Source: Osmia lignaria lignaria (lineage: Eukaryota > Arthropoda > Insecta > Hymenoptera > Megachilidae). Taken from it: a DNA stretch of 64,000 bases. Below, piece after piece: positions 42,226 to 56,000 of the stretch. Position numbers and translations under genes: made by a program. Where the stretch lies: contig NW_027478158.1 in assembly GCF_051020975.1 (NCBI RefSeq), positions 13,702,001 through 13,766,000 on the forward strand. Direction: 5' to 3'. The notes beneath the pieces are model-generated. The model was not told where the DNA came from. It made no database searches and saw only the letters and a program-made list of their open reading frames with translations. How positions within the stretch are numbered: position 1 is the first letter of the stretch; every line of letters starts with the position of its first letter.

Positions 42226-45200
42226 TTAATTCTCTACAAATAATGTCGCTTAACATTTTGCCATAGCTCGTTTTGTTTCCGAGATATTTGCAGATTTATC
42301 TCAAGGGAAGGGGCCTGACGGACATATTTCGAGATATTTCTTCTTCTTGTTGTTCTTCTTCTGCACAGCTAAGCTGGAAGTGGCATTTGCAGCTCGCAAT
42401 AGTGCAGAGTTAGCTCAAAGAAAGGGGCCACGGTGTTTCTGTATCTCTATTATGTTGGTGCGGCTTCGGAACTTTTAAATATCTCGATATATCTCGAAAA
42501 CTACGCCTCTGATCAAAAAATATCATAGAACATAAATTGTAGGAAATATAATTCTCTACAAAAAAGGTCTCTTAACATTTTGCCATAGCTCGCTTCGTTT
42601 CCGAGATATTTGCAGATTTATCTCAAGAGACGGGGCCTGACGGACATATTTCGAGATATTTCTTCTTCTTGTTGTTCTTCTTCTGCACAGCTAAGCTGGA
42701 AGTGGCATTTGCAGCTCGCAATAGTGCAGAGTTATCTCAAAGAAAGGGGCCACGGTGTTTCTGTATCTCTATTATGTTGGTGCGGCTTCGGAACTTTTAA
42801 ATATCTTGATATATCTCGAGAACTACGCATCTGATCAAAAAATATCATAGAACATAAAAAGTAGGCAACTTAATTCTCTACAAAAAAGGTCTCTTATCAT
42901 TTTGCCATAGCTCTCTTCATTTCCGAGATATTTGCAGATTTATCTCAAGGGAAGGGGCCTGACGGACATATTTCGAGATATTTCTTCTTCTTGTTGTTCT
43001 TCTTCTGCACAGCTAAGCTGGAAGTGGCATTTGCAGCTCGCAATAGTGCAGAGTTATCTCAAAGAAAGGGGCCACGGTGTTTCTGTATCTCTATTATGTT
43101 GGTGCGGCTTCGGAACTTTTAAATATCTTGATATATCTCGAGAACTACGCGTCTGATCAAAAAATATCATAGAACATAAAAAGTAGGAAACTCAATTCTG
43201 TACAAAAAAGGTCTCTTAACATTTTGCAATAGCTCGCTTCGTTTCCGAGATATTTGCAGATTTATCTCAAGGGAAGGGGCCTGACGGACATATTTCGAGA
43301 TATTTCTTCTTCTTGTTGTTCTTCTTCTGCACAGCTAAGCTGGAAGTGGCATTTGCGGCTCGCACTAGTGCAGAGTTATCTCAAAGAAAGGGGCCACGGT
43401 GTTTCTGTATCTCTATTATGTTGGTGCGGCTTCGGAACTTTTAAATATCTCGATATATCTCGAAAACTACGCTTCTGATCAAAAAATATCATAGAACATA
43501 AATTGTAGGAAACATAATTCTCTACAAAAAACGTCTCTTAACATTTTGCCATAGCTCGCTTCGTTTCCGAGATATTTGCAGATTCAGCTCAAAGGAACTG
43601 GCCTGACGGACATATTTCGAGATATTTCTTCTTCTTGTTGTTCTTCCTCTGCACAGCTAAGCTGGAAGTGGCATTTGCAGCTCGCAATAGTGCAGAGTTA
43701 TCTCAAAGAAAGGGGCCACGGTGTTTCTGTATCTCTATTATGTTGGTGCGGCTTCGGAACTTTTAAATATCTTGATATATCTCGAGAACTACGCATCTGA
43801 TCAAAAAATATCATAGAACATAAAAAGTAGGCAACTTATTTCTCTACAAAAAAGGTCTCTTATCATTTTGCCATAGCTCTCTTCGTTTCCGAGATATTTG
43901 CAGATTTATCTCAAGGGAAGGGGCCTGACGGACATATTTCGAGATATTTCTTCTTCTTGTTGTTCTTCTTCTGCACAGCTAAGCTGGACGTGGCATTTGC
44001 AGCTCGCAATAGTGCAGAGTTATCTCAAAGAAAGGGGCCACGGTGTTTCTGTATCTCTATTATGTTGGTGCGGCTTCGGAACTTTTAAATATCTTGATAT
44101 ATCTCGAGAACTACGCGTCTGATCAAAAAATATCATAGAACATAAAAAGTAGGAAACTTAATTCTCTACAAAAAAGTCTGTTAACATTTTGCCATAGCTC
44201 GCTTCGTTTCCGAGATATTTGCAGATTTATCTCAAGGGAAGGGGCCTGACGGACATATTTCGAGATATTTCTTCTTCTTGTTGTTCTTCTTCTGCACAGC
44301 TAAGCTGGAAGTGGCATTTACAGCTCGCAATAGTGCAGAGTTATCTCAAAGAAAGGGGCCACGGTGTTTCTGTATCTCTATTATGTTGGTGCGGCTTCGG
44401 AACTTTTAAATATCTTGATATATCTCGAGAACTACGCATCTGATCAAAAAATAGCATAGAAGATAAAAAGTAGGAAACTTAATCCTCTACAAAAAAGGTT
44501 TCTTAACATTTTCCCATAGCTGGCATCGTTTCCGAGATATTTGCAGATTTATCTCAAGGGAAGGGGCCTGACGGACATATTCCGAGATATTTCTTCTTCT
44601 TGTTGTTCCTCTTCTGCACAGCTAAGCTGGAAGTGGCATTTGCAGCTCGCAATAGTGCAGAGTTATCTCAAAGAAAGAGGCCACGGTGTTTCTGCGCCTC
44701 TATTATGTTGGTGCAGCTTCGGAACTTTTAAATATCTTGATATATCTCGAGAACTACGCATCTGATCAAAAAATATCATAGAACATAAAAAGTAGGAAAC
44801 TTAATTGTCTACAAATAAGGTCTCTTAACATTTTGGCATAGCTCGCTTCGTTTCCGAGATATTTGCAGATTTATCTCAAGGGAAGGGGCCTGACGGACAT
44901 ATTTCGAGATATTTCTTCTTCTTGTTGTTCTTCTTCTGCACAGCTAAGCTGGAAGTGGCATTTGCAGCTCGCAATAGTGCAGAGTTATCGCAAAGAAAGG
45001 GGCCACGGTGTTTCTGTATCTCTATTATGTTGGTGCGGCTTCGGAAATTTTAAATATCTTGATATATCTCGAGAACTACGCATCTGATCAAAAAATATCA
45101 TAGAACATAAATTGTAGGGAACATAATTCTCTACAAAAAAGGTCTCTAAACATTTTGCCATAGCTCGCTTCGTTTCCGAGATATTTGCAGATTTATCTCA

Positions 45201-48200
45201 AGGGAAGGGTCCTGATGGACATATTTCGAGATATTTCTTCTTCTTGTTGTTCTTCTTCTGCACAGCTAAACTGGAAGTGGCATTTCCAGCTCGCAATCGT
45301 GCAGAGTTATCTCAAAGAAAGGGGCCACGGTGTTTCTGTATCTCTATTATATTGGTGCGGCTTCGGAACTTTTAAATATCTTGATATATCTCGAGAACTA
45401 CGCCTCTGATCGAAAAATATCATACAACATAAAAAGTAGGAAACTTAATTCTCTACAAAAAAGGTCTCTTAACATTTTGCCATAGCTCGCTTGGTTTCCG
45501 AGGTATTTGCAGATTTATCTCAAGGGAAGGGTCCTGACGGACATATTTCGAGATATTTCTTCTTCTTGTTGTTCTTCTTCTGCACAGCTAAACTGGAAGT
45601 GGCATTTCCAGCTCGCAATAGTGCAGAGTTATCCCAAAGAAAGGGGCCACGGTGTTTCTGTATCTCTATTATGTTGGTGCGGCTTCGGCACTTTTAAATA
45701 TCTCGATATATCTCCAAAACTACGCTTCTGATCAAAAAGTATCATAGAACATAAATTGTAGGAAACATAATTCTCTACGAAAAAGGTCTCTTAACATTTT
45801 GCCATAGCTCGCTTCGTTTCCGAGATATTTGCAGATTCAGCTCAAAGGAACTGGCCTGACGGACATATTTCGAGATATTTCTTCTTCTTGTTGTTCTTCC
45901 TCTGCACAGCTAAGCTGGAAGTGGCATTTGCAGCTCGCAATAGTGCAGAGTTATCTCAAAGAAAGGGGCCACGGTGTTTCTGTATCTCTATTATGTTGGT
46001 GCGGCTTCGGAACTTTTAAATATCTGGATATATCTCGAGAACTACGCATCTGATCAAAAAATATCATAGAACATAAAAAGTAGGCAACTTAATTCTCTAC
46101 AAAAAAGGTCTCTTATCATTTTGCCATAGCTCTCTTCATTTCCGAGATATTTGCAGATTTATCTCAAGGGAAGGGGCCTGACGGACATATTTCGAGATAT
46201 TTCTTCTTCTTGTTGTTCTTCTTCTGCACAGCTAAGCTGGAAGTGGCATTTGCAGCTCGCAATAGTGCAGAGTTATCTCAAAGAAAGGGGCCACGGTGTT
46301 TCTGTATCTCTATTATGTTGGTGCGGCTTCGGAACTTTTAAATATCTTGATATATCTCGAGAACTACGCGTCTGATCAAAAAATATCATAGAACATAAAA
46401 AGTAGGAAACTCAATTCTGTACAAAAAAGGTCTCTTAACATTTTGCAATAGCTCGCTTCGTTTCCGAGATATTTGCAGATTTATCTCAAGGGAAGGGGCC
46501 TGACGGACATATTTCGAGATATTTCTTCTTCTTGTTTTTCTTCTTCTGCACAGCTAAGCTGGAAGTGGCATTTGCGGCTCGCACTAGTGCAGAGTTATCT
46601 CAAAGAAAGGGGCCACGGTGTTTCTGTATCTCTATTATGTTGGTGCGGCTTCGGAACTTTTAAATATCTCGATATATCTCGAAAACTACGCTTCTGATCA
46701 AAAAATATCATAGAACATAAATTGTAGGAAACATAATTCTCTACAAAAAACGTCTCTTAACATTTTGCCATAGCTCGCTTCGTTTCCGAGATATTTGCAG
46801 ATTCAGCTCAAAGGAACTGGCCTGACGGACATATTTCGAGATATTTCTTCTTCTTGTTGTTCTTCTTCTGCACAGCTAAGCTGGAAGTGGCATTTGCAGC
46901 TCGCAGTAGTGCAGAGTTATCTCAAAGAAAGGGGCCACGGTGTTTCTGTATCTCTATTATGTTGGTGCGGCTTCGGAACTTTTAAATATCTTGATATATC
47001 TCGAGAACTACGCATCTGATCAAAAAATATCATAGAACATAAAAAGTAGGAAACTTAATTCTCTACAAAAAAGGTCTCTTATCATTTTGCCATAGCTCGC
47101 TTCGTTTCCGAGATATTTGCAGATTTATCTCAAGGGAAGGGGCCTGACGGACATATTTCGAGATATTTCTTCTTCTTGTTGTTCTTCTTCTGCACAGCTA
47201 AGCTGGAAGTGGCATTTGCAGCGCGCAATAGTGCAGAGTTATCTCAAAGAAAGGGGCCACGGTGTTTCTGTATCTCTATTATGTTAGTGCGGCTTCGGAA
47301 CTTTTAAATATCTTGATATATCTCGAGAACTACGCATCTGGTCAAAAAATATCATAGAACATAAAAAGTAGGAATCCTAATTTTCTACAAAAAAGGTCTC
47401 TTAACATTTTGCCGTAGCTCGCTTCGTTTCCGAGATATTTGCAGATTTATCGCAAGGGAAGGGGCCTGACGGACATATTTCCAGATATTTCTTCTTCTTG
47501 TTGTTCTTCTTCTGCACAGCTAAGCTGGAAGTGGCATTTGCAGCTCGCAATAGTGCAGAGTTATCTCAAAGAAAGCGGCCACGGTGTTTCTGTATCTCTA
47601 TTATGTTGGTGCGGCTTCGGAACTTTTAAATATCTCGATATATCTCGAAAACTACGCTTCTGATCAAAAAATATCAGAGAACGTAAATTGTAGGAAACAT
47701 AATTCTCTACAAAAAAGGTCTCTTAAGATTTTGCCATAGCTCGCTTCGTTTCCGAGATATTTGCAGATTTATCTCAAGGGAAGGGGCCTGACGGACATAT
47801 TTCGAGATATTTCTTCTTCTTGTTGTTCTTCTTCTGCACAGCTAAGCTGGAATTGGCATTTGCAGCTCGCAATAGTGCAGAGTTATCTCAAAGAAAGGGG
47901 CCACGGTGTTTCTGTATCTCTATTATGTTGGTGCGGCTTCGGAACTTTTAAATATCTTGATATATCTCGAGAACTACGCATCTGATCAAAAAATATCGTA
48001 GAACATAAAAAGTAGGAAACTTAATTCTCTACAAATAAGGTCTCTCAACATTTTGCCATAGCTCGCTTGGTTTCCGAGATATTTGCAGATTTATCTCAAG
48101 GGAAGGGGCCTGAGGGACATATTTCGAGATATTTCTTCTTCTTGTTGTTCTTCTTCTGCACAGCTAAGCTGGAAGTGGCATTTGCAGCTCGCAATAGTGC

Positions 48201-50014
48201 AGAGTTACCTCAAAGAAAGGGGCCACGGTGTTTCTGTATCTCTATTATGTTGGTGCCGCTTCGGAACTTTTAAATATCTGGATATATCTCGAGAACTACG
48301 CATCTGATCAAAAAATATCATAGAACATAAAAAGTAGGAAACTTAATTCTCTACAAAAAAGGTCTCTTAACATTTTGCCATAGCTCGCTTCGTTTCCGAG
48401 ATATTTGCAGATTTATCTCAAGGGAAGGGACCTGACGGACATATTTCGAAATATTTCTTATTCTTGTTGTTCTTCTTCTGCACATCTAAGCTGGAAGTGG
48501 CATTTGCAGCTCGCAATAGTGCAGAGATATCTCAAAGAAAGGGGCCACGGTGTTTCTGTACCTCTATTATGTTGGTGCAGCTTCGGAGCTTTTAAATATC
48601 TTGATATATCTCGAGAACTACGCATCTGATCAAAAAATATCATAGAACATAAAAAGTAGGAAACTTAATTCTCTACAAAAAAGGTCTCTTAACATTTTGC
48701 CATAGCTCGCTTCGTTTCCGAGATATTTGCAGATTTATCTCAAGGGAAGGGTCCTGATGGACATATTTCGAGATATTTCTTCTTCTAGTTGTTCTTCTTC
48801 TGCACAGCTAAACTGGAAGTGGCATTTCCAGCTCGCAATCCTGCAGAGTTATCTCAAAGAAAGGGGCCACGGTGTTTCTGTATCTCTATTATGTTGGTGC
48901 GGCTTCGGAACTTTTAAATATCTTGATATATCTCGAGAACTACGCCTCTGATCGAAAAATATCATAGAACATAAAAAGTAGGAAACTTAATTCTCTACAA
49001 AAAAGGTCTCTTAACATTTTGCCATAGCTCGCTTCGTTTCCGAGATATTTGCAGATTTATCTCAAGGGAAGGGGCCTGACGGACATATTTCGAGATATTT
49101 CTTCTTCTTGTTGTTCTTCTTCTGCACAGCTAAGCTGGAAGTGGCATTTGCGGCTCGCACTAGTGCAGAGTTATCTCAAAGAAAGGAGCCACGGTGTTTC
49201 TGTATCTCTATTATGTTGGTGCGGCTTCGGAACTTTTAAATATCTCGATATATCTCGAAAACTACGCTTCTGATCAAAAAATATCATAGAACATAAATTG
49301 TAGGAAACATAATTCACTACAAAAAACGTCTCTTAACATTTTGCCATAGCTCGCTTCGTTTCCGAGATATTTGCAGATTCAGCTCAAAGGAACGGGCCTG
49401 ACGGACATATTTCGAGATACTTCTTCTTCTTGTTCTTCTTCCTCTGCACAGCTAAGCTGGAAGTGGCATTTGCAGCTCGCACTAGTGCAGAGTTATCTCA
49501 AAGAGAGGGGCCACGGTGTTTCTGTATCTCTATTATGTTGGTGCGGCTTCGGAACTTTTAAATATCTTGATATATCTCGAGAACTACGCATCTGATCAAA
49601 AAATATCATAGAACATAAAAAGTAGGAAACCTAATTCTCTACAAAAAAGGTCTCTTAACATTTTGCCATAGCTCGCTTCGTTTCCGAGATATTTGCAGAT
49701 TTATCTCAAGGGAAGGGGCCTGACGGACATATTTCGAGATATTTCTTCTTCTTGTTGTTCTTCTTCTGCACAGCTAAGCTGGAAGTGGCATTTGCGGCTC
49801 GCACTAGTGCACAGTTATCTCAAAGAAAGGGGCCACGGTGTTTCTGTATCTCTATTATGTTGGTGCGGCTTCGGAACCTTTAAATATCTCGATATATCTC
49901 GAAAACTACGCTTCTGATCAAAAAATATCATAGAAGATAAATTGTAGCAAACATAATTCTCTACAAAAAAGGTCTCTTAACATTTTGCCATAGCTCGCTT
50001 CGTTTCCGAGATAT

Positions 50015-53000
50015 TTGCAGATATATCTCAAGGGCAGGGGCCTGACGGACATATTTCGAGATATTTCTTCTTCTTGTTGTTCTTCTTCTGCACAGCTAAG
50101 CTGGAAGTGGCATTTGCAGCTCGCAATAGTGCAGAGTTATCTCAAAGAAAGGGGCCACGGTGTTTCTGTATCTCTATTATGTTGGTGTGGCTTCGGAACT
50201 TTTAAATATCTTGATATATCTCGAGAACTGCGCATCTGATCAAAAAATATCATAGAGCATAAAAAGTAGGAAACTTAATTCTCTACAAAAAAGGTCTCTT
50301 AACATTTTGCCATAGCTCGCTTTGTTTCCGAGATATTTGCAGATTTATCTCAAGGGAAGGGGCCTGACGGACATATTTCGAGATATTTCTTCTTCTTGTT
50401 GTTCTTCTTCTGCACAGCTAAGCTGGAAGTGGCATTTGCGGCTCGCACTAGTGCAGAGTTATCTCAAAGAAAGGGGCCACGGTGTTTCTGTATCTCTATT
50501 ATGTTGGTGCGGCTTCGGAACTTTTAAATATCTTGGTATATCTCGAGAACTACGCATCTGATCAAAAAATATCATAGAACATAAAAAGTAGGAAACCTAA
50601 TTCTCTACAAAAAAGGTCTCTTAACATTTTGCCATAGCTCGCTTCGTTTCCGAGATATTTGCAGATTTATCTCAAGGGAAGGGGCCTGACGGACATATTT
50701 CGAGATATTTCTTCTTCTTGTTGTTCTTCTTCTGCACAGCTAAGCTGGAAGTGGCATTTGCGGCTCGCACTAGTGCAGAGTTATCTCAAAGAAAGGGGCC
50801 ACGGTGTTTCTGTATCTCTATTATGTTGGTGCGGCTTCGGAACCTTTAAATATCTCGATATATCTCGAAAACTACGCTTCTGATCAAAAAATATCATAGA
50901 AGATAAATTGTAGGAAACATAATTCTCTACAAAAAAGGTCTCTTAACATTTTGCCATAGCTCGCTTCGTTTCCGAGATATTTGCAGATATATCTCAAGGG
51001 CAGGGGCCTGACGGACATATTTCGAGATATTTCTTCTTCTTGTTGTTCTTCTTCTGCACAGCTAAGCTGGAGGTGGCATTTACAGATCGCAACAGTGCAG
51101 AGTTATCTCAAAGAAAGGGGCCACGGTGTTTCTGTATCTCTATTATGTTGGTGCGGCTTCGGAACCTTTAAATATCTTGATATATCTCGAGAACTACGCA
51201 TCTGATCAAAAAATATCATAGAACATAAAAAGTAGGAAACTTAATTCTCTACAAAAAAGGTCTCTTAACATTTTGCCATAGCTCGCTTCGTTTCCGAGAT
51301 ATTTGCATATTTATCCCAAGGGAAGGGGCCTAACGGACATATTTCGAGATATTTCTTCTTCTTGTTGTTCTTCTTCTGCACAGCTAAGCTGTAAGTGGCA
51401 TTTGCGGCTCGCGCTAGTGCAGAGTTATCTCAAAGAAAGGGGCCACGGTGTTTCTGTATCTCTATTATGTTGGTGCGGCTTCGGAACTTTTAAATATCTT
51501 GATATATCTCGAGAACTACGCATCTGATCAAAAAATATCATACAACAGAAAAAGTAGGAAACTTAATTCTCTACGAAAAAGATCTCTTAACATTTTGCCA
51601 TAGCTCGCTTCGTTTCCGAGATATTTGCAGATTTATCTCAAGGGAAGGGGCCTGACGGACATATTTCGAGATACTTCTTCTTCTTGTTGTTCTTCTTCTG
51701 CACAGCTAAGCTGGAAGTGGCATTTGCAGCTCGCAATAGTGCAGAGTTATCTCAAAGAAAGGGGCCACGGTGTTTCTGTATCTCTATTATGTTGGTGCGG
51801 CTTCGCAACTTTTAAATATCTCGATATATCTCGAAAACTACGCTTCTGATCAAAAAATATCATACAACATAAATTGTAGGAAACATAATTCTCTACAAAA
51901 AAGGTCTCTTAACATTTTGCCATAGCTCGCTTCGTTTCCGAGATATTTGCAGATATATCTCAAGGGAAGGGGCCTAACGGACATATTTCGAGATATTTCT
52001 TCTTCTTGTTGTTCTTCTTCTGCACAGCTAAACTGGAAGTGGCATTTCCAGCTCGCAATAGTGCAGAGTTATCTCAAAGAAAGGGGCCACGGTGTTTCTG
52101 TATCTCTATTATGTTGGTGCGGCTTCGGAACTTTTAAATATCTTGATATATCTCGAGAACTACGCATCTGATCAAAAAGTATCATAGAACATAAAAAGTA
52201 GGAAACTTAATTCTGTACAAAAAAGGTCTCTTAACATTTTGCCATAGCTCGCTTCGTTTCCGAGATATTTGCAGATTTATCTCAAGGGAAGGGGCCTGAC
52301 GGACATATTTCGAGATATTTCTTCTTCTTGTTCTTCTTCTGCACAGCTAAGCTGGAAGTGGCATTTGCGGCTCGCACTAGTGCACAGTTATCTCAAAGAA
52401 AGGGGCCACGGTGTTTCTGTATCTCTATTATGTTGGTGCGGCTTCGCAACTTTTAAATATCTCGATATATCTCGAAAACTACGCTTCTGATCAAAAAATA
52501 TCATACAACATAAATTGTAGGAAACATAATTCTCTACAAAAAAGGTCGCTTAAGATTTTGCCATAGCTCGCTTCGTTTCCGAGATATTTGCAGATATATC
52601 TCAAGGGAAGGGGCCTGACGGACATATTTCGAGATATTTCTTCTTCTTGTTGTTCTTCTTCTGCACAGCTAAGCTGGAAGTGGCATTTCCGGCTCGCACT
52701 AGTGCAGAGTTATCTCAAAGAAAGGGGCCACGGTGTTTCTGTATCTCTATTATGTTGGTGCGGCTTCGGAACTTTTAAATATCTCGATATATCTCGAAAA
52801 CTACGCTTCTGATCAAAAAATATCATAGAACATAAAAAGTAGGAAACTTAATTCTCTACAAAAAAGGTCTCTTAACATTTTGCCATAGCTCGCTTTGTTT
52901 CCGAGATATTTGCAGATTTATCTCAAGGGAAGGGGCCTGACGGACATATTTCGAGATATTTCTTCTTCTTGTTGTTCTTCTTCTGCACAGCTAAGCTGGA

Positions 53001-56000
53001 AGTGGCATTTGCGGCTCGCACTAGTGCAGAGTTATCTCAAAGAAAGGGGCCACGGTGTTTCTGTATCTCTATTATGTTGGTGCGGCTTCGGAACTTTTAA
53101 ATATCTTGGTATATCTCGAGAACTACGCATCTGATCAAAAAATATCATAGAACATAAAAAGTAGGAAACGTAATTCTCTACAAAAAAGGTCTCTTAACAT
53201 TTTGCCATAGCTCTCTTCGTTTCCGAGATATTTGCAGATTTATCTCAAGGGAAGGGGCCTGACGGACATATTTCGAGATACTTCTTCTTCTTGTTGTTCT
53301 TCTTCTGCACAGCTAAGCTGGAAGTGGCATTTGCAGCTCGCAATAGTGCAGAGTTATCTCAAAGAAAGGGGCCACGGTGTTTCTGTATCTCTATTATGTT
53401 GGTGCGGCTTCGGAACTTTTAAATATCTTGATATATCTCGAGAACTACGCGCCTGATCAAAAAATATCAGAGAACATAAAAAGTAGGAAACATAATTCTG
53501 TACAAAAAAGGTCTCTTAACATTTTGCCATAGCTCGCTTCGTTTCCGAGATATTTGCAGATTTATCTCAAGGGAAGGGGCCTGACGGACATATTTCGAGA
53601 TATTTCTTCTTCTTGTTGTTCTTCTTCTGCACAGCTAAACTGGAAGTGGCATTTCCAGCTCGCAATAGTGCAGAGTTATCTCAAAGAAAGGAGCCACGGT
53701 GTTTCTGTATCTCTATTATGTTGGTGCGGCTTCGGAACTTTTAAATATCTTGATATATCTCGAGAACTACGCATCTGATCAAAAAATATCGTAGAACGTA
53801 AAATGTAGGAAACTTAATTCTCTACAAAAAAGGTCTCTTAACATTTTGCCATAGCTCGCTTCGTTTCCGAGATATTTGCAGATTTATCTCAAGGGAAGGG
53901 GCCTGACGGACATATTTCGAGATATTTCTTCTTCTCGTTGTTCTTCTTCTGCACAGCTAAGCTGGAAGTGGCATTTGCAGCTCGCAATAGTGCAGAGATA
54001 TCTCAAAGAAAGGGGCCACGGTGTTTCTGTATCTCTATTATGTTGGTGCGGCTTCGGAACTTTTAAATATCTTGATATATCTCGAGAACTACGCGTCTGA
54101 TCAAAAAATATCATAGAACATAAAAAGTAGGAAACATAATTCTGTACAAAAAAGGTCTCTTAACATTTTGCCATAGCTCGCTTCGTTTCCGAGATATTTG
54201 CAGATTTATCTCAAGGGAAGGGGCCTGACGGACATATTTCGAGATATTTCTTCTTCTTGTTGTTCTTCTTCTGCACAGCTAAGCTGGAAGTGGCATTTGC
54301 GGCTCGCACTAGTGCACAGTTATCTCAAAGAAAGGGGCCACGGTGTTTCTGTATCCCTATTATGTTGGTGCGGCTTCGGAACTTTTAAGTATCTCGATAT
54401 ATCTCGAAAACTACGCTTCTGATCGAAAAATATCATAGAACCTAAATTGTAGGAAACATAATTCTCTACAAAAAACGTCTCTTAACATTTTGCCATAGCT
54501 CGCTTCGTTTCCGAGATATTTGCAGATTCAGCTCAAAGGAACTGGCCTGACGGACATATTTCGAGATATTTCTTCTTCTTTTTGTTCTTCCTCTGCACAG
54601 CTAAGCTGGAAGTGGCATTTGCAGCTCGCAATAGTGCAAAGTTATCTCAAAGAAAGGGGCCACGGTGTTTCTGTATCTCTATTATGTTGGTGGGGCTTCG
54701 GAACTTTTAAATATCTTGATATATCTCGAGAACTACGCATCTGATCAAAAAATACCATAGAACATAAAAAGTAGGAAACTTAATTCTCTACAAAAAAGGT
54801 CGCTTAACATTTTGCCATAGCTCGCTTCGTTTCCGAGATATTTGCATATTTATCTCAAGGGAAGGGGCCTGACGGACATATTTCGAGATATTTCTTCTTC
54901 TTGTTGTTCTTCTTCTGCACAGCTAAGCTGGAAGTGGCATTTGCGGCTCGCACTAGTGCACAGTTATCTCAAAGAAAGGGGCCACGGTGTTTCTGTATCT
55001 CTATTATGTTGGTGCGGCTTCGCAACTTTTAAATATCTCGATATATCTCGAAAACTACGCTTCTGATCAAAAAATATCATACAACATAAATTGTAGGAAA
55101 CATAATTCTCTACAAAAAAGGTCTCTTAACATTTTGCCATAGCTCGCTTCGTTTCCGAGATATTTGCAGATATATCTCAAGGGAAGGGGCCTGACGGACA
55201 TATTTCGAGATATTTCTTCTTCTTGTTGTTCTTCTTCTGCACAGCTAAGCTGGAAGTGGCATTTGCAGCTCGCAATAGTGCAGAGTTATCTCAAAGAAAG
55301 GGGCCACGGTGTTTCTGTATCTCTATTATGTTGGTGTGGCTTCGGAACTTTTAAATATCTTGATATATCTCGAGAACTGCGCATCTGATCAAAAAATATC
55401 ATAGAACATAAAAAGTAGGAAACTTAATTCTCTACAAAAAAGGTCTCTTAACATTTTGCCATAGCTCGCTTTGTTTCCGAGATATTTGCAGATTTATCTC
55501 AAGGGAAGGGGCCTGACGGACATATTTCGAGATATTTCTTCTTCTTGTTGTTCTTCTTCTGCACAGCTAAGCTGGAAGTGGCATTTGCGGCTCGCACTAG
55601 TGCAGAGTTATCTCAAAGAAAGGGGCCACGGTGTTTCTGTATCTCTATTATGTTGGTGCGGCTTCGGAACTTTTAAATATCTTGGTATATCTCGAGAACT
55701 ACGCATCTGATCAAAAAATATCATAGAACATAAAAAGTAGGAAACCTAATTCTCTACAAAAAAGGTCTCTTAACATTTTGCCATAGCTCGCTTCGTTTCC
55801 GAGATATTTGCAGATTTATCTCAAGGGAAGGGGCCTGACGGACATATTTCGAGATATTTCTTCTTCTTGTTGTTCTTCTTCTGCACAGCTAAGCTGGAAG
55901 TGGCATTTGCGGCTCGCACTAGTGCAGAGTTATCTCAAAGAAAGGGGCCACGGTGTTTCTGTATCTCTATTATGTTGGTGCGGCTTCGGAACCTTTAAAT

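Larger units (their letters stand above)
34270..47727. repeat. Segmental duplication, copy 2 (contains transposon copy 2)
   Basis: Counterpart of the block starting near 5,640. It lacks the 8-monomer duplication seen around 15,000-20,000. After about 47,727 it carries three monomers (starting at 47761, 48083 and 48405) that are absent at the corresponding place in copy 1, and then rejoins satellite resembling 29,407 onward. The transposon inside sits at the same base of the same monomer as in copy 1. Confidence 0.8.
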
